Assembly (NCBI RefSeq): GCF_003437535.1
Contig: NZ_QSQT01000001.1
Coordinates: forward strand, 124,001 to 188,000
DNA length: 64,000 nucleotides
DNA from: Phocaeicola plebeius
GTDB taxonomy: Bacteria > Bacteroidota > Bacteroidia > Bacteroidales > Bacteroidaceae
Direction: 5' to 3'
Shown here: positions 35,070 through 46,187 of the stretch, piece by piece
How positions within the stretch are numbered: the stretch's first letter is position 1
Layout: each line of letters begins with the position of its first letter
Translations under genes and position numbers: made by a program
Notes under the pieces: generated by a model
What the model was told of the DNA's origin: nothing
Database searches by the model: none
What the model saw: the letters and a program-made list of their open reading frames with translations, nothing else

Positions 35070-37157
35070 ATGAAGACAATCATTGCAGAAAAGCCCTCCG
35101 TGGCACGTGAAATCGCCCGCATCGTGGGCGCGACAAAGAGAGAGGAAGGATATTTCGAGGGAGGCGGTTATGCCGTGACATGGGCATTCGGACACCTCGT
35201 TCAGCTTGCCATGCCCGACGGCTACGGCGTGCGCGGATTTGTCCGTGACAACCTCCCGATTATTCCCGACACATTCACGCTCGTCCCCCGTCAGGTCAGG
35301 ACGGAGAAAGGTTACAAGCCCGACAGCGGCGTGGTGTCGCAGATAAAAGTCATCAAAAGACTGTTCGACACAAGCGAACATATCATCGTGGCGACCGATG
35401 CCGGACGCGAGGGAGAGCTTATCTTCCGCTACCTCTACCACTATACGGGTTGCACCACTCCTTTCGTGCGCCTGTGGATCAGCTCTCTCACCGACAAAGC
35501 TATCCGCGAGGGACTGCGGAAACTCGAAGACGGCAGCAAATACGACAACCTCTACCTCGCCGCCAAAGCGCGGAGCGAATCCGACTGGCTCGTGGGCATC
35601 AACGGCACACAGGCGTTATCCATCGCCGCCGGACACGGCACGTATTCCGTGGGGCGGGTGCAGACACCAACGTTGGCTATGGTATGTGAACGCTACTGGG
35701 AGAACCGCCGCTTTACGTCCGAAGCATTCTGGCAGCTCCATATCGCAACGGACGGTTGCGACGGCGAAGTCGTGAAATTCTCATCCTCCGAGAAATGGAA
35801 AGAGAAAGAACCGGCGATGGAACTATATAATAAGGTAAAGGCGGCAGGTTGCGCCACTGTCACGAAAGCCGAGCGCAAGGAGAAGACGGAGGAAACTCCC
35901 TTGCTCTACGACCTGACCACGCTCCAGAAAGAAGCCAACGCCAAGCACGGCTTCACGGCGGAACAGACGCTTGAAATCGCGCAGAAACTCTACGAAAAGA
36001 AGTTGATAACCTATCCGAGAACGGGAAGCCGCTACATCCCCGAAGACGTGTTTGCCGAAATTCCCAAACTGCTCGCTTTCATCGGCACACAGCCCGAATG
36101 GAAAGACAAGGTGCGGGCAAAAGCCGCCCCGACACGCCGCAGCGTGGACGACGGCAAGGTGACAGACCACCATGCCCTGCTCGTCACGGGTGAGAAACCG
36201 CTCTTCCTCTCCAAAGAGGACAATACCATCTATCAGATGATTGCCGGGCGCATGGTCGAGGCATTCTCTGAGAAATGCGTCAAGGATGTGACCACTGTCA
36301 CGGCGGAATGTGCCGGAGTGGAGTTTACCGTAAAAGGCAGCGTCGTGAAGCAAACCGGATGGCGTGCCGTCTATGGCGAGGAAAAAGAGGAAATTACCAT
36401 CCCCGGCTGGCAGGAAGGCGACACGCTGACACCGAAAGGCTCGTCCATTACCGAAGGAAAGACCAAACCCAAGCCGCTGCATACCGAAGCCACCCTGCTC
36501 TCGGCAATGGAAACGGCGGGCAAGGAAATTGAGGACGACGCACTGCGGCAGGCGATGAAGGACTGTGGCATCGGTACTCCCGCCACACGCGCCTCCATCA
36601 TCGAAACGCTTTTCAAGCGCGGTTACATGGAACGCTGCAAGAAGTCGCTTGTTCCCACCGAAAAAGGACTTGCCCTCAATTCCGTCGTCAAGACGATGCG
36701 CATCGCCGATGTTGCCATGACGGGCGAATGGGAAAAGGAGCTGGCGCGTATCGAGCGCGGGGAACTGTCCGACGACACCTTCCGCAAGGAGATAGAGGCG
36801 TACACACGTGAGATAACCTCCGAACTGATCTCGTGCGACAAGCTCTTCGGCAGCCGTGACTCCGGCTGCGCGTGTCCCAAGTGTGGCACGGGCAGGATGC
36901 GGTTCTACGGCAAGGTGGTACGCTGCGACAACACGGAGTGCGGACTGCCCGTGTTCCGGCTGAAAGCGGGACGCACCCTGTCCGACGATGAAATCAAAGA
37001 CCTGCTCACCGAAGGGCATACCAAGCTGCTCAAAGGGTTCAAGAGCAAACAGGGCAAGAGTTTCGATGCTGTTGTCGCCTTTGACGGGGAATATAACACG
37101 ACTTTTGTGTTCCCGGAGGCTAAAAAGGACAAGAAATTTTCAGGACGGAAGAAATAG
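35070..37157 (+). CDS. exc: DNA topoisomerase III-like excision protein Exc
   Basis: 695 residues, a type IA topoisomerase. The Toprim acidic site is VATDAGREGELIFRY (Asp110-Glu115), the active-site tyrosine is Tyr315 in LITYPRTGSRYI (RTGS instead of the usual RTDS), and a C-terminal Cys-rich zinc ribbon reads CACPKCGTGRMRF...CDNTECGLPVF. In CTnDOT, Exc stimulates excision, though its topoisomerase activity has been reported as dispensable for that. Gene order and length match CTnDOT exc. It ends the excision operon; a separate promoter follows immediately. Confidence 0.93.
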   Translation: MKTIIAEKPSVAREIARIVGATKREEGYFEGGGYAVTWAFGHLVQLAMPDGYGVRGFVRDNLPIIPDTFTLVPRQVRTEKGYKPDSGVVSQIKVIKRLFDTSEHIIVATDAGREGELIFRYLYHYTGCTTPFVRLWISSLTDKAIREGLRKLEDGSKYDNLYLAAKARSESDWLVGINGTQALSIAAGHGTYSVGRVQTPTLAMVCERYWENRRFTSEAFWQLHIATDGCDGEVVKFSSSEKWKEKEPAMELYNKVKAAGCATVTKAERKEKTEETPLLYDLTTLQKEANAKHGFTAEQTLEIAQKLYEKKLITYPRTGSRYIPEDVFAEIPKLLAFIGTQPEWKDKVRAKAAPTRRSVDDGKVTDHHALLVTGEKPLFLSKEDNTIYQMIAGRMVEAFSEKCVKDVTTVTAECAGVEFTVKGSVVKQTGWRAVYGEEKEEITIPGWQEGDTLTPKGSSITEGKTKPKPLHTEATLLSAMETAGKEIEDDALRQAMKDCGIGTPATRASIIETLFKRGYMERCKKSLVPTEKGLALNSVVKTMRIADVAMTGEWEKELARIERGELSDDTFRKEIEAYTREITSELISCDKLFGSRDSGCACPKCGTGRMRFYGKVVRCDNTECGLPVFRLKAGRTLSDDEIKDLLTEGHTKLLKGFKSKQGKSFDAVVAFDGEYNTTFVFPEAKKDKKFSGRKK

Positions 37158-37160
37158 TAT

Positions 37161-37168
37161 TAACTTTG
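37161..37168 (+). promoter_or_regulatory. Promoter -7 box directly after exc
   Basis: TAACTTTG matches TAnnTTTG four bases after the exc stop. It precedes a region with a terminator about 70 bases further on, so it probably drives a small RNA. Confidence 0.6.
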
Positions 37169-37174
37169 CCACTT

Positions 37175-37266
37175 GTTCAGAGTAATGAATTGTTCTTCGA
37201 TACCGGATTACACTCATACTTTGGATTTAGTGGTGGCACTCGGAGGGATACCGAGTGCCTTTTTCT
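37175..37266 (+). ncRNA. rteR: RteR-like small RNA
   Basis: The start is inferred from the -7 box at 37161. The end is a perfect 9-bp hairpin (37235-37243 with 37251-37259) and a T-run. The predicted RNA is about 90 nt. In CTnDOT the small RNA RteR, which represses transfer genes, is encoded immediately downstream of exc and is of about this size. Segment 37217-37233 is complementary to the leader of the next gene and to the mobA leader. No convincing protein frame is seen inside. Confidence 0.65.
37235..37266 (+). terminator. Terminator of the RteR-like RNA
   Basis: GGCACTCGG and CCGAGTGCC pair perfectly around a 7-base loop, followed by five T and TCTTCC. Because the next gene is on the same strand, it may also act as an attenuator. 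Confidence 0.8.
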
Positions 37267-37299
37267 TCCTTTTTCCAACCGATTATCCCGTTAATTATC

Positions 37300-37320
37300 A
37301 ATCCGCTAAATCCAAAGTAA
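37300..37320 (+). repeat. 21-base leader element shared with mobA
   Basis: These 21 bases, ending at the first base of the DUF1896 start codon, are the exact reverse complement of 63528-63548, which lies directly upstream of the minus-strand mobA start. Both genes therefore share an identical upstream leader. Bases 37303-37319 can pair with 37217-37233 of the RteR-like RNA over 17 bp with one G-U pair. Confidence 0.85.
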
Positions 37321-37772
37321 TGAACAACAAGAAGAAAAACGAGGGTCAGACCGACTTTTCCTATTACGGTCTGTACCTGCTGGACTATCTCCGCACGAAC
37401 AAGTTTGAACAGGCTGACGACACCGCTTTCATACGGGAACGGGCCGACCGTGCCGCCGAAACGTATGAGAGGGCACGGCTTGAAGGCTATCCCGCCGATG
37501 GTGCGCAGGAACTGGCGATGGACACGCTGCTGCGCGGGCTGCATTATTCCCGTTACGCCATCCTCCGCGAAGTCGTGGAAAACGAGTTTGCCGATGAAGT
37601 GCCGGAAGAGAAGCGTGAAGCCTTTGTCCTGAAACTGCTGCCGCTTGTCGGCAACGTGTTCTCCGTCTATGACCTCTCGGATGACAATTTCGCCCTGTCT
37701 TCCGATTACGACCTGCTCTACACGGAGCTGACGGGAGCAACCGTCCTTTACTTAGACGAATATGGCGTTTAA
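37320..37772 (+). CDS. DUF1896 domain protein
   Basis: 150 residues. The start at 37320 is chosen because it follows the conserved leader; the longer frame to 37173 runs through the terminator hairpin. The protein is acidic and mostly helical ([46 protein letters not shown]). DUF1896 proteins occur next to large methylase/helicase genes in Bacteroidales conjugative elements. Function unknown. Its end overlaps the next gene by 11 bases, so the two are co-translated. Confidence 0.8.
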   Translation: MNNKKKNEGQTDFSYYGLYLLDYLRTNKFEQADDTAFIRERADRAAETYERARLEGYPADGAQELAMDTLLRGLHYSRYAILREVVENEFADEVPEEKREAFVLKLLPLVGNVFSVYDLSDDNFALSSDYDLLYTELTGATVLYLDEYGV

Positions 37773-40700
37773 CCGCAAACAGAAACTGCGGGACAACATC
37801 GAGGCGATACGGACGGCATTCATCCTTGACAGGGAAAATAGGACAGCGACAACCGAAGAGCGTGCCATACTTCAAAGGTACTGCGGTTTCGGCGGTCTGA
37901 AATGTATCCTCAACCCTGCAAAGGAACTGACGGATGCCGTCCGGTGGGCGAAATCCGACCTCGAACTGTTCGCCCCGACGGTGGAGCTGCACAGGCTTAT
38001 CCGTGAGAACAGCAAGGACGAAACAGAGTACAAGCGGTTTGTGGATTCGCTGAAAGCGTCCGTGCTGACCGCTTTCTACACCCCCAAAGAGATAACCGAC
38101 ACCATCGCGGACGTGCTGGCAGATTACAGCGTCCGCCCCGCCCGTATGCTCGAACCGTCGGCAGGTGTCGGCGTGTTCGTGGATTCCATGCTGCGGCACA
38201 GCCCCAATGCGGATGTGATGGCTTTCGAGAAGGATCTGCTCACGGGTACAATCTTGAGGCATCTCTATCCCGACCAGAAAATGCGCACCTGCGGTTTTGA
38301 GAAAATCGAAAGACCGTTCAACAATTATTTCGACTTGGCGGTGTCCAACATTCCGTTCGGTGACATTGCCGTGTTCGACGCGGAGTTTCAGCGGAGCGAC
38401 TCTTTCGGCAGACGCTCCGCCCAGAAAACCATCCACAACTATTTCTTTCTCAAAGGACTGGATGCCGTGCGTGACGGCGGTATCGTGGCGTTCATCACCT
38501 CGCAAGGGGTATTGAATAGCACCAAGACCTCCGTGCGTAACGAGCTGTTCAGTCAGGCCAATCTGGTATCCGCGATACGCCTGCCCAACAACCTGTTCAC
38601 GGACAACGCGGGCACGGAGGTGGGCAGTGACCTGATTGTCCTGCAAAAGAACCTCAGCAAGAAGGAAATGTCGCAGGACGAGCGGCTGATGACCGTGATA
38701 CAGACGGACACGAAAACCGCCCTGACCGACAACGCCTATTTCATCCACCACCCGGAACGCATCGTGCATACGATGGCGAAACTTGACACAGAACCCTACG
38801 GGAAGCCCGCTATGGTTTATCTGCACGAGGGCAAGGCAGCAGGCATCGCCGGGGATTTGCGCCGTATGCTCGACGAGGATTTCCATTACAGGCTTGCCAT
38901 GCGCTTGTATTCGGGTTCAATCCGGCAGGCAGGAACGGAAGAAAAAGTTGCCGTTCAAAATAAAGTAGAGCGTCCTGCCATAAAATTGGAAACAGTATCC
39001 TCGGCGCAGACGGTGGAAACTCCGACAGAAAAGCCGCAACCCGCAGATGAAAAGCCGGAGATAGAACCGCGCCCGCAATATTCCGCAGGCGTGCAGCTCA
39101 CCCTGCTTGACCTCTGGGGGATGACGGAAGAGGTCAGCCAACCGAAAACCTCCAAAAAGAAAAAGACGGTGAAAAAGGCAGTTACGGCAAAGTCCACTCC
39201 GCCCAAACCGAAAGTCACGGTTACACCGACAGCTCCAACTGCAAAACCCGCAATGGAGAATAAGGAGGTGAAAGCGGAGAACACCGCCAAGCCTGCCGAC
39301 CCGGACGACATCTATGCCACACTGGACTGGGATACCAATCCTCCCATCAACGGTTTCTATGAAATGATGATGGGTTTGACGCCGGAGCGTAGGAAAGAAC
39401 TTCGGGAACTGGCAAGGCAGCATAACGAGAAACAAGTGGCGGAAAAGACGGAAGTGAAAGCCGTGCCGGAAACTTCCCGTGAGCAGCCACGACAGGAGGA
39501 AACACAGCCGGAGGCAGTCGCCGCACCTGCCGTTACAGATACCCCATCGGAAGCGGTGGGGACTTTCCTTTTCCCCGACATCGAAGCGGAAAAGCCGAAG
39601 GAGGAAGTCGTGGACCTTTCTCCGCGTGCCTACCACCGCACGCCGGAGATGCACCTGCGCGAAGGGTCGCTGGTGGCTGACCGGGGGCGTCATAACATCG
39701 GCTACCTGAAAGACATCACGCCATACGGGGCGACATTCCAGCCGCTCGACCTGAAAGGATACCAGAAGGAAAAGGCGTTGTTGTATGTGTCGCTGCGTGA
39801 CGCCTACGAGCGTCTGTACCGTTATGAATCGCTCCGGCGCGAGGCAAATGTTCCGTGGCGAGAGCATCTGAATACCTGTTACGATGAGTTTGTCATGCGC
39901 TACGGCAACCTCAACGCCAAGCAGAACGTGAAGTTAGTGATGATGGATGCGGGCGGGCGCGACATCCTTTCGCTGGAACGGATGGAAAACGGAAAGTTCG
40001 TCAAGGCGGACATCTTCGAGCATCCTGTTTCCTTCGCGGTGGAGAGCCATGCCAACGTAGGCTCTCCCGAAGAAGCCCTGTCTGCGTCGCTCAACAAATA
40101 TGGTACGGTCAATCTCGACTATATGCGGGAGATAACCGACAGCACGGCGGAGGATTTGCTCACTGCCCTGCAAGGGCGCATCTACTACAATCCGCTCGTG
40201 ACCGGTTACGAAATCAAAGACCGTTTCATCGCCGGAAATGTCATAGAGAAAGCGGAACGCATAGAGGCATGGATGGGTGACAATCCCGAAAATGAGCGTA
40301 TGCCGGAGGTGAAGCAGGCGTTGGAGGCTCTGAAAGATGCCGAGCCGCAGCGCATCGCCTTCGAGGATCTGGACTTCAATTTCGGGGAACGCTGGATTCC
40401 GACGGGTGTCTATGCCGCCTACATGAGCCGGCTGTTCGACACGGAGGTGAAAATCGCCTATTCCGCAAGCATGGACGAGTTTTCGGTGGTGTGCGGCTAC
40501 CGCACCATGAAAATCACGGACGAGTTTCTGGTGAAGGGGTATTACCGGAACTATGACGGTATGCACCTCCTAAAACACGCCCTGCACAACACCTGCCCTG
40601 ACATGATGAAGTCCATCGGCAAGGACGAGCATGGCAACGACATCAAGATGCGCGACAGCGAGGGAATACAACTCGCCAACGCCAAGATTGACGAGATACG

Positions 40701-43578
40701 AAACGGCTTCTCCGAATGGCTCGAAGAGCAGTCGCCGCAGTTCAAGGAGCGGCTTGTGACGATGTATAACCGCAAGTTCAACTGTTTCGTGCGCCCGCGC
40801 TACGACGGCTCCCATCAGACCTTTCCCGACCTCAACCTGAAAGGGCTGGCAAGCCGGGGTATCAAGAGCGTCTATCCCTCACAGATGGATTGCGTCTGGA
40901 TGTTGAAACAGAACGGCGGCGGAATTTGCGACCACGAGGTGGGAACCGGTAAGACGCTGATAATGTGCATCGCCGCGCATGAGATGAAGCGTCTGAATTT
41001 GGCACACAAGCCGATGATTATCGGGCTGAAAGCCAACGTTGCGGAGATTGCAGCCACCTATCAGGCGGCATATCCCAACGCACGTATTCTGTACGCTTCG
41101 GAGAAGGACTTTTCGACCGCCAACCGTGTGCGCTTCTTCAATAATATAAAGAACAACGACTACGATTGCGTCATCATGTCGCACGACCAGTTCGGCAAGA
41201 TACCGCAGTCGCCGGAATTGCAGCAGCGCATCCTGCAAGCAGAGCTTGACACGGTGGAGGAAAACCTCGAAGTGCTACGGCAGCAGGGAAAGAACGTGTC
41301 GCGGGCGATGCTGAAAGGATTGGAGAAGCGCAAGCACAACCTTGAAGCGAAGCTGGAGAAGGTGGAACACGCCATAAAGTCACGCACGGACGACGTGGTG
41401 GATTTCAAGCAGATGGGCATCGACCACATCTTCATAGATGAGAGCCACCAGTTCAAGAATCTGACTTTCAACACGCGCCACGACCGTGTGGCGGGATTGG
41501 GAAACAGCGAGGGAAGCCAGAAGGCACTTAACATGCTCTTTGCCATACGCACCATACAGGAGCGCACAGGAAAAGACTTGGGTGCGACCTTCCTCTCCGG
41601 CACGACTATCAGCAACTCACTGACTGAATTGTACCTGCTGTTCAAGTACCTGCGCCCGAAGGAGCTGGAACGGCAGGACATAAGGTGTTTCGACGCTTGG
41701 GCGGCGATATTTGCCAAGAAGACGACGGATTTTGAATTTAACGTGACGAACAATGTGGTCCAGAAGGAGCGTTTCCGCTACTTCATCAAAGTGCCGGAGC
41801 TTGCCGCCTTCTATAATGAAATCACGGACTACCGCACGGCGGAGGATGTGGGCGTTGACCGTCCTGCCAAGAACGAGATACTGCACCATATACCGCCCAC
41901 GCCGGAACAGGAGGACTTCATACAGAAACTGATGCAGTTCGCCAAGACGGGCGATGCCACCTTGTTGGGCAGGCTGCCGCTTTCGGAAACGGAAGAAAAG
42001 GCGAAGATGCTCATCGCCACGGACTATGCCCGGAAAATGGCACTCGACATGCGCATGATAGACCCGAATTACGAAGATCATCCCGACAACAAAGCGAGTC
42101 ACTGTGCCAAGATGATCGCGGAGTATTATCAAAAATACGACGCCCAGAAAGGCACGCAGTTCGTTTTCTCTGATTTGGGGACATACCAGCCGGGCGACGG
42201 GTGGAACGTCTATTCGGAAATCAAGCGCAAACTGACGGAGGACTACGGTATACCGCCAAGCGAGGTGCGCTTCATTCAGGAGTGCAAGACCGACAAGGCG
42301 CGGAAGGCGGTGATAGACGCCATGAACGCCGGGACGGTGCGTGTGCTGTTCGGCTCCACCTCCATGCTCGGAACGGGTGTGAACGCACAGAAACGGTGTG
42401 TGGCAATTCATCATCTTGATACGCCGTGGCGACCGTCCGACCTGCAACAGCGTGACGGACGGGGAGTTAGAGCAGGCAACGAGATAGCCAAGCATTTCGC
42501 CGGGAACAACGTGGACGTAATAATCTACGCGGTGGAAAAATCACTGGACAGTTACAAGTTCAACCTCCTGCACTGCAAGCAGACTTTCATCAGCCAGCTT
42601 AAAAGCGGTGCTATGGAAGCGCGTACCATCGACGAGGGGGCAATGGACGAGAAATCGGGCATGAACTTCTCGGAATATATGGCGTTGCTATCCGGCAACA
42701 CCGACCTGCTGGACAAGGCGAAACTGGAAAAACGTATCGCCTCGCTCGAAGGGGAACGCAAGTCGTTCAACAAGGGCAAGCGTGATTCGGAGTTCAAGCT
42801 GGAATCGAAGACCGGCGAGTTGCGCAACAACACGGCTTTCATAGATGCCATGACGGAGGACTGGAACCGCTTCCTCTCTGTGGTGCAGACCGACAAGGAG
42901 GGCAATCACCTTAATATAATAAAGGTGGACGGAGTGGATTCCGCCGATGAGAAAGTCATCGGAAAGCGTTTGCAGGAGATAGCCAAGAATGCCACGACCG
43001 GAGGGTTGTACACGCAGGTTGGAGAGTTTTACGGTTTCCCGATAAAGGTGGTCAGCGAAAGGATACTCAAAGAGGGATTGGAGTTTACCGACAACCGCTT
43101 CGTGGTCGAGGGGAACTACAAGTACACCTACAACAACGGGCATCTGGCGCTGGCTGACCCGTTGGCCGCCGCCCGCAACTTCCTCAACGCGATTGAGAGA
43201 ATCCCCTCCATCATCGACCAGTATAAAGCGAAGAATGAGGTCTTGGAACGTGAGATACCGCAGTTGCAGGAGATAGCAGGCAAGGTGTGGAAGAAGGAGG
43301 AAGAACTGAAACAGTTGAAGTCCGAACTTGCCGCCCTTGACCGCAAGATACAGCTGGAACTTGCGCCGCCTACACCCGAAATCACCGAAAAGGAGCATGA
43401 AGGGCAACAGGTCAAACCGGAAGCGAAAGGTGTGCGAAACGGTATCAGGCAATATCCCGAAGATACATCACCGCAAATACGCAATCCATCGGAAAGTATT
43501 ATCGCCAATCACACCATAACTGGGCATCCGGGGCTGTATGCCAAGGAGGAAACCCGGTCCAAAGGATTGAAAATATAA
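37762..43578 (+). CDS. Large N6-adenine DNA methylase / SNF2-type helicase protein
   Basis: 1938 residues. The N-terminal methyltransferase has the SAM motif [11 protein letters not shown] (about 129-139) and a catalytic motif variant [11 protein letters not shown] (about 191-201; usually NPPF/Y). A Lys/Pro/Thr-rich linker lies around 400-530. The C-terminal helicase has [11 protein letters not shown] (Walker A, about 1055-1065), [13 protein letters not shown] (DExH-type, about 1225) and [19 protein letters not shown] (motif VI), then a coiled-coil tail. Such proteins are frequent in conjugative elements and phages and may protect incoming DNA from host restriction; this is inference. The NIPF variant could mean altered activity. 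Confidence 0.85.
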   Translation: MAFNRKQKLRDNIEAIRTAFILDRENRTATTEERAILQRYCGFGGLKCILNPAKELTDAVRWAKSDLELFAPTVELHRLIRENSKDETEYKRFVDSLKASVLTAFYTPKEITDTIADVLADYSVRPARMLEPSAGVGVFVDSMLRHSPNADVMAFEKDLLTGTILRHLYPDQKMRTCGFEKIERPFNNYFDLAVSNIPFGDIAVFDAEFQRSDSFGRRSAQKTIHNYFFLKGLDAVRDGGIVAFITSQGVLNSTKTSVRNELFSQANLVSAIRLPNNLFTDNAGTEVGSDLIVLQKNLSKKEMSQDERLMTVIQTDTKTALTDNAYFIHHPERIVHTMAKLDTEPYGKPAMVYLHEGKAAGIAGDLRRMLDEDFHYRLAMRLYSGSIRQAGTEEKVAVQNKVERPAIKLETVSSAQTVETPTEKPQPADEKPEIEPRPQYSAGVQLTLLDLWGMTEEVSQPKTSKKKKTVKKAVTAKSTPPKPKVTVTPTAPTAKPAMENKEVKAENTAKPADPDDIYATLDWDTNPPINGFYEMMMGLTPERRKELRELARQHNEKQVAEKTEVKAVPETSREQPRQEETQPEAVAAPAVTDTPSEAVGTFLFPDIEAEKPKEEVVDLSPRAYHRTPEMHLREGSLVADRGRHNIGYLKDITPYGATFQPLDLKGYQKEKALLYVSLRDAYERLYRYESLRREANVPWREHLNTCYDEFVMRYGNLNAKQNVKLVMMDAGGRDILSLERMENGKFVKADIFEHPVSFAVESHANVGSPEEALSASLNKYGTVNLDYMREITDSTAEDLLTALQGRIYYNPLVTGYEIKDRFIAGNVIEKAERIEAWMGDNPENERMPEVKQALEALKDAEPQRIAFEDLDFNFGERWIPTGVYAAYMSRLFDTEVKIAYSASMDEFSVVCGYRTMKITDEFLVKGYYRNYDGMHLLKHALHNTCPDMMKSIGKDEHGNDIKMRDSEGIQLANAKIDEIRNGFSEWLEEQSPQFKERLVTMYNRKFNCFVRPRYDGSHQTFPDLNLKGLASRGIKSVYPSQMDCVWMLKQNGGGICDHEVGTGKTLIMCIAAHEMKRLNLAHKPMIIGLKANVAEIAATYQAAYPNARILYASEKDFSTANRVRFFNNIKNNDYDCVIMSHDQFGKIPQSPELQQRILQAELDTVEENLEVLRQQGKNVSRAMLKGLEKRKHNLEAKLEKVEHAIKSRTDDVVDFKQMGIDHIFIDESHQFKNLTFNTRHDRVAGLGNSEGSQKALNMLFAIRTIQERTGKDLGATFLSGTTISNSLTELYLLFKYLRPKELERQDIRCFDAWAAIFAKKTTDFEFNVTNNVVQKERFRYFIKVPELAAFYNEITDYRTAEDVGVDRPAKNEILHHIPPTPEQEDFIQKLMQFAKTGDATLLGRLPLSETEEKAKMLIATDYARKMALDMRMIDPNYEDHPDNKASHCAKMIAEYYQKYDAQKGTQFVFSDLGTYQPGDGWNVYSEIKRKLTEDYGIPPSEVRFIQECKTDKARKAVIDAMNAGTVRVLFGSTSMLGTGVNAQKRCVAIHHLDTPWRPSDLQQRDGRGVRAGNEIAKHFAGNNVDVIIYAVEKSLDSYKFNLLHCKQTFISQLKSGAMEARTIDEGAMDEKSGMNFSEYMALLSGNTDLLDKAKLEKRIASLEGERKSFNKGKRDSEFKLESKTGELRNNTAFIDAMTEDWNRFLSVVQTDKEGNHLNIIKVDGVDSADEKVIGKRLQEIAKNATTGGLYTQVGEFYGFPIKVVSERILKEGLEFTDNRFVVEGNYKYTYNNGHLALADPLAAARNFLNAIERIPSIIDQYKAKNEVLEREIPQLQEIAGKVWKKEEELKQLKSELAALDRKIQLELAPPTPEITEKEHEGQQVKPEAKGVRNGIRQYPEDTSPQIRNPSESIIANHTITGHPGLYAKEETRSKGLKI

Positions 43579-43602
43579 CCTTAGGAATTTTATCTGAAGT
43601 AT

Positions 43603-43705
43603 TAATAAGGGCTATCCCAAAAGGTCTAAAAGTAAATTTTATCCTTTCTGCAAGTATCTGTAGGATGGCAACTGCATTTTTTTTCTTTTTGGGCAGCCCT
43701 TATTA
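43603..43705. repeat. Inverted-repeat element of about 100 bp, possible miniature IS or terminator
   Basis: 43603-43622 and 43687-43705 are near-perfect inverted copies (TAATAAGGGCTATCCCAAAA against its complement with one substitution and one bulge), enclosing 64 bases with no coding potential. The arms resemble terminal repeats of insertion sequences (GGGCTxTCCCAAAA). It follows the methylase/helicase stop by 25 bases and could also serve as a terminator. Confidence 0.5.
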
Positions 43706-44074
43706 AAATTTATTCTTATTTTAGGTTATATACATTCATGTCCATTTATGTAAAAAATCCTGCTGACCTTGTTTATGTCTTGTCAGTCACCATTTGCAAA
43801 ACCATATTTGACCCTCAAAGAGGCTGAATTTGATAAGCAACTTGCTACATACTCATAATAAGGAGCTAAATAGAACACGAATGGGAAATACTCAAATGCC
43901 AAACTAAAGAAGATATTGGCCAAAATAAACGTTATACCGAGAGAGAAACTTGATTTTTTTCAACTTCCTAAAACGTTGTTGTTCAAACATTTCTACTTAT
44001 TTGTACTTACCAGTTGAACCTACGCTTCCCTAATAAAATGTCTATGGTAAAAAAAGTTAAAAAATCCTCCCACT
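43706..44074. other. Non-coding AT-rich gap before the tetQ promoter
   Basis: No full gene is visible. An ATG at 43775 opens a 27-codon frame (MSCQSPFAKPYLTLKEAEFD...) that ends at TAATAA; it looks like a remnant of an older gene, but I cannot identify it. Confidence 0.4.
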
Positions 44075-44106
44075 TTTGTTAGATATATTTTTTTTGTGTA
44101 ATTTTG
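44075..44106 (+). promoter_or_regulatory. tetQ promoter
   Basis: TTTG (44075-44078) and TAATTTTG (44099-44106) match the Bacteroidales -33 and -7 boxes with a 20-base gap. Confidence 0.8.
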
Positions 44107-44114
44107 CAATCGTT

Positions 44115-44126
44115 ATGCGGCAGTAA
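44115..44126 (+). promoter_or_regulatory. Three-codon leader peptide of tetQ (Met-Arg-Gln-stop)
   Basis: ATG CGG CAG TAA lies just after the promoter. Work on CTnDOT described a three-residue leader peptide and hairpins in the tetQ leader that control translation in response to tetracycline; this matches in size and place. Confidence 0.65.
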
Positions 44127-44137
44127 TAATATACATA

Positions 44138-44189
44138 TTAATACGAGTTAGTAATCCTGTAGTTCTCACATGCTACGAGGAGGTATTAA
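44138..44189 (+). promoter_or_regulatory. tetQ leader hairpin enclosing the ribosome-binding site
   Basis: TTAATAC (44138-44144) pairs perfectly with GTATTAA (44183-44189), with a smaller stem inside (GTAG/CTAC). The Shine-Dalgarno GAGGAGG (44177-44183) lies at the base of the closed form, so folding would hide it. It is 9 bases before the GTG start. Confidence 0.6.
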
Positions 44190-44192
44190 AAG

Positions 44193-46187
44193 GTGCGTTT
44201 CGACAATGCATCTATTGTAGTATATTATTGCTTAATCCAAATGAATATTATAAATTTAGGAATTCTTGCTCACATTGATGCAGGAAAAACTTCCGTAACC
44301 GAGAATCTGCTGTTTGCCAGTGGAGCAACGGAAAAGTGCGGCCGTGTGGATAATGGTGACACCATAACAGACTCTATGGATATAGAGAAACGTAGAGGAA
44401 TTACTGTTCGGGCTTCTACGACATCTATTATCTGGAATGGAGTGAAATGCAATATCATTGACACTCCGGGACACATGGATTTTATTGCGGAAGTGGAGCG
44501 GACATTCAAAATGCTTGATGGAGCAGTCCTCATCTTATCCGCAAAGGAAGGCATACAAGCGCAAACAAAGTTGCTGTTCAATACTTTACAAAAACTGCAA
44601 ATCCCGACAATTATATTTATCAATAAAATTGACCGTGACGGTGTGAATTTAGAGCGTTTGTATCTGGATATAAAAACAAATCTGTCTCAAGATGTCCTGT
44701 TTATGCAAACTGTTGTCGATGGATTGGTTTATCCGATTTGCTCCCAAACATATATAAAGGAAGAATACAAAGAATTTGTATGCAACCATGACGACAATAT
44801 ATTAGAACGATATTTGGCGGATAGCGAAATTTCACCGGCTGATTATTGGAATACGATAATCGATCTTGTGGCAAAAGCCAAAGTCTATCCGGTACTACAT
44901 GGATCAGCAATGTTCAATATCGGTATCAATGAGTTGTTGGACGCCATCTCTTCTTTTATACTTCCTCCAGAATCAGTCTCAAACAGACTTTCAGCTTATC
45001 TCTATAAGATAGAGCATGACCCCAAAGGACATAAAAGAAGTTTTCTAAAAATAATTGACGGAAGTCTGAGACTTCGAGACATTGTAAGAATCAACGATTC
45101 GGAAAAATTCATCAAGATTAAAAATCTAAAGACTATTTATCAGGGCAGAGAGATAAATGTTGATGAAGTGGGGGCCAATGATATCGCGATTGTAGAAGAT
45201 ATGGAAGATTTTCGAATCGGAGATTATTTAGGTACTAAACCTTGTTTGATTCAAGGGTTATCTCATCAGCATCCCGCTCTCAAATCCTCCGTCCGGCCAG
45301 ACAGGTCCGAAGAGAGAAGCAAGGTGATATCCGCTCTGAATACATTGTGGATTGAAGACCCGTCTTTGTCCTTTTCCATAAACTCATATAGTGATGAATT
45401 GGAAATCTCGTTATATGGTTTGACACAAAAGGAAATCATACAGACATTGCTGGAAGAACGATTTTCCGTAAAGGTCCATTTTGATGAGATCAAGACTATC
45501 TACAAAGAACGACCTGTAAAAAAGGTCAATAAGATTATTCAGATCGAAGTGCCACCCAACCCTTACTGGGCCACAATAGGGCTGACGCTTGAACCCTTGC
45601 CGTTAGGGACAGGGTTGCAAATCGAAAGTGACATCTCCTATGGTTATCTGAACCATTCTTTTCAAAATGCCGTTTTTGAAGGGATTCGTATGTCTTGCCA
45701 ATCTGGTTTACATGGATGGGAAGTGACTGATCTGAAAGTAACTTTTACTCAAGCCGAGTATTATAGCCCGGTAAGTACACCTGCTGATTTCAGACAGCTG
45801 ACCCCTTATGTCTTCAGGCTGGCCTTGCAACAGTCAGGTGTGGACATTCTCGAACCGATGCTCTATTTTGAGTTGCAGATACCCCAAGCGGCAAGTTCCA
45901 AAGCTATTACAGATTTGCAAAAAATGATGTCTGAGATTGAAGACATCAGTTGCAATAATGAGTGGTGTCATATTAAAGGGAAAGTTCCATTAAATACAAG
46001 TAAAGACTACGCCTCAGAAGTAAGTTCATACACTAAGGGCTTAGGCGTTTTTATGGTCAAGCCATGCGGGTATCAAATAACAAAAGGCGATTATTCTGAT
46101 AATATCCGCATGAACGAAAAAGATAAACTTTTATTCATGTTCCAAAAATCAATTTATGAATTAATACAAAACAAGAAGAAAATATGA
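44193..46187 (+). CDS. tetQ: Tetracycline resistance ribosomal protection protein Tet(Q), altered C-terminus
   Basis: 664 residues from the GTG at 44193, supported by a strong GAGGAGG 9 bases upstream; the ATG at 44241 has no such site. It is an EF-G-like GTPase that removes tetracycline from the ribosome: AHIDAGKT (26-33), DTPGH (90-94), NKID (144-147), then the EF-G-like domains to the C-terminus. The sequence is recognisable as Tet(Q) throughout. From memory, reference Tet(Q) ends MFQKSMSSK; here it ends [16 protein letters not shown], so the last codons were replaced when the efflux operon was joined. The stop overlaps the next start by 4 bases. Confidence 0.97.
   Translation: MRFDNASIVVYYCLIQMNIINLGILAHIDAGKTSVTENLLFASGATEKCGRVDNGDTITDSMDIEKRRGITVRASTTSIIWNGVKCNIIDTPGHMDFIAEVERTFKMLDGAVLILSAKEGIQAQTKLLFNTLQKLQIPTIIFINKIDRDGVNLERLYLDIKTNLSQDVLFMQTVVDGLVYPICSQTYIKEEYKEFVCNHDDNILERYLADSEISPADYWNTIIDLVAKAKVYPVLHGSAMFNIGINELLDAISSFILPPESVSNRLSAYLYKIEHDPKGHKRSFLKIIDGSLRLRDIVRINDSEKFIKIKNLKTIYQGREINVDEVGANDIAIVEDMEDFRIGDYLGTKPCLIQGLSHQHPALKSSVRPDRSEERSKVISALNTLWIEDPSLSFSINSYSDELEISLYGLTQKEIIQTLLEERFSVKVHFDEIKTIYKERPVKKVNKIIQIEVPPNPYWATIGLTLEPLPLGTGLQIESDISYGYLNHSFQNAVFEGIRMSCQSGLHGWEVTDLKVTFTQAEYYSPVSTPADFRQLTPYVFRLALQQSGVDILEPMLYFELQIPQAASSKAITDLQKMMSEIEDISCNNEWCHIKGKVPLNTSKDYASEVSSYTKGLGVFMVKPCGYQITKGDYSDNIRMNEKDKLLFMFQKSIYELIQNKKKI

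Noticed and set aside
34065..35441. Long minus-strand frame antisense to orf3 and exc
   Set aside because: It is a shadow frame in GC-rich coding sequence and crosses two well-supported genes.
35823..37019. 398-codon minus-strand frame antisense to exc
   Set aside because: Lies wholly within the topoisomerase gene, whose motifs are clear.
37429..38886. Long minus-strand frame antisense to DUF1896 and the methylase
   Set aside because: No recognisable motifs; it arises from codon bias of the real plus-strand genes.
44241..46187. Shorter tetQ start at the ATG
   Set aside because: No ribosome-binding site before it, while GTG 44193 has GAGGAGG at good spacing; the shorter form cannot be fully excluded.
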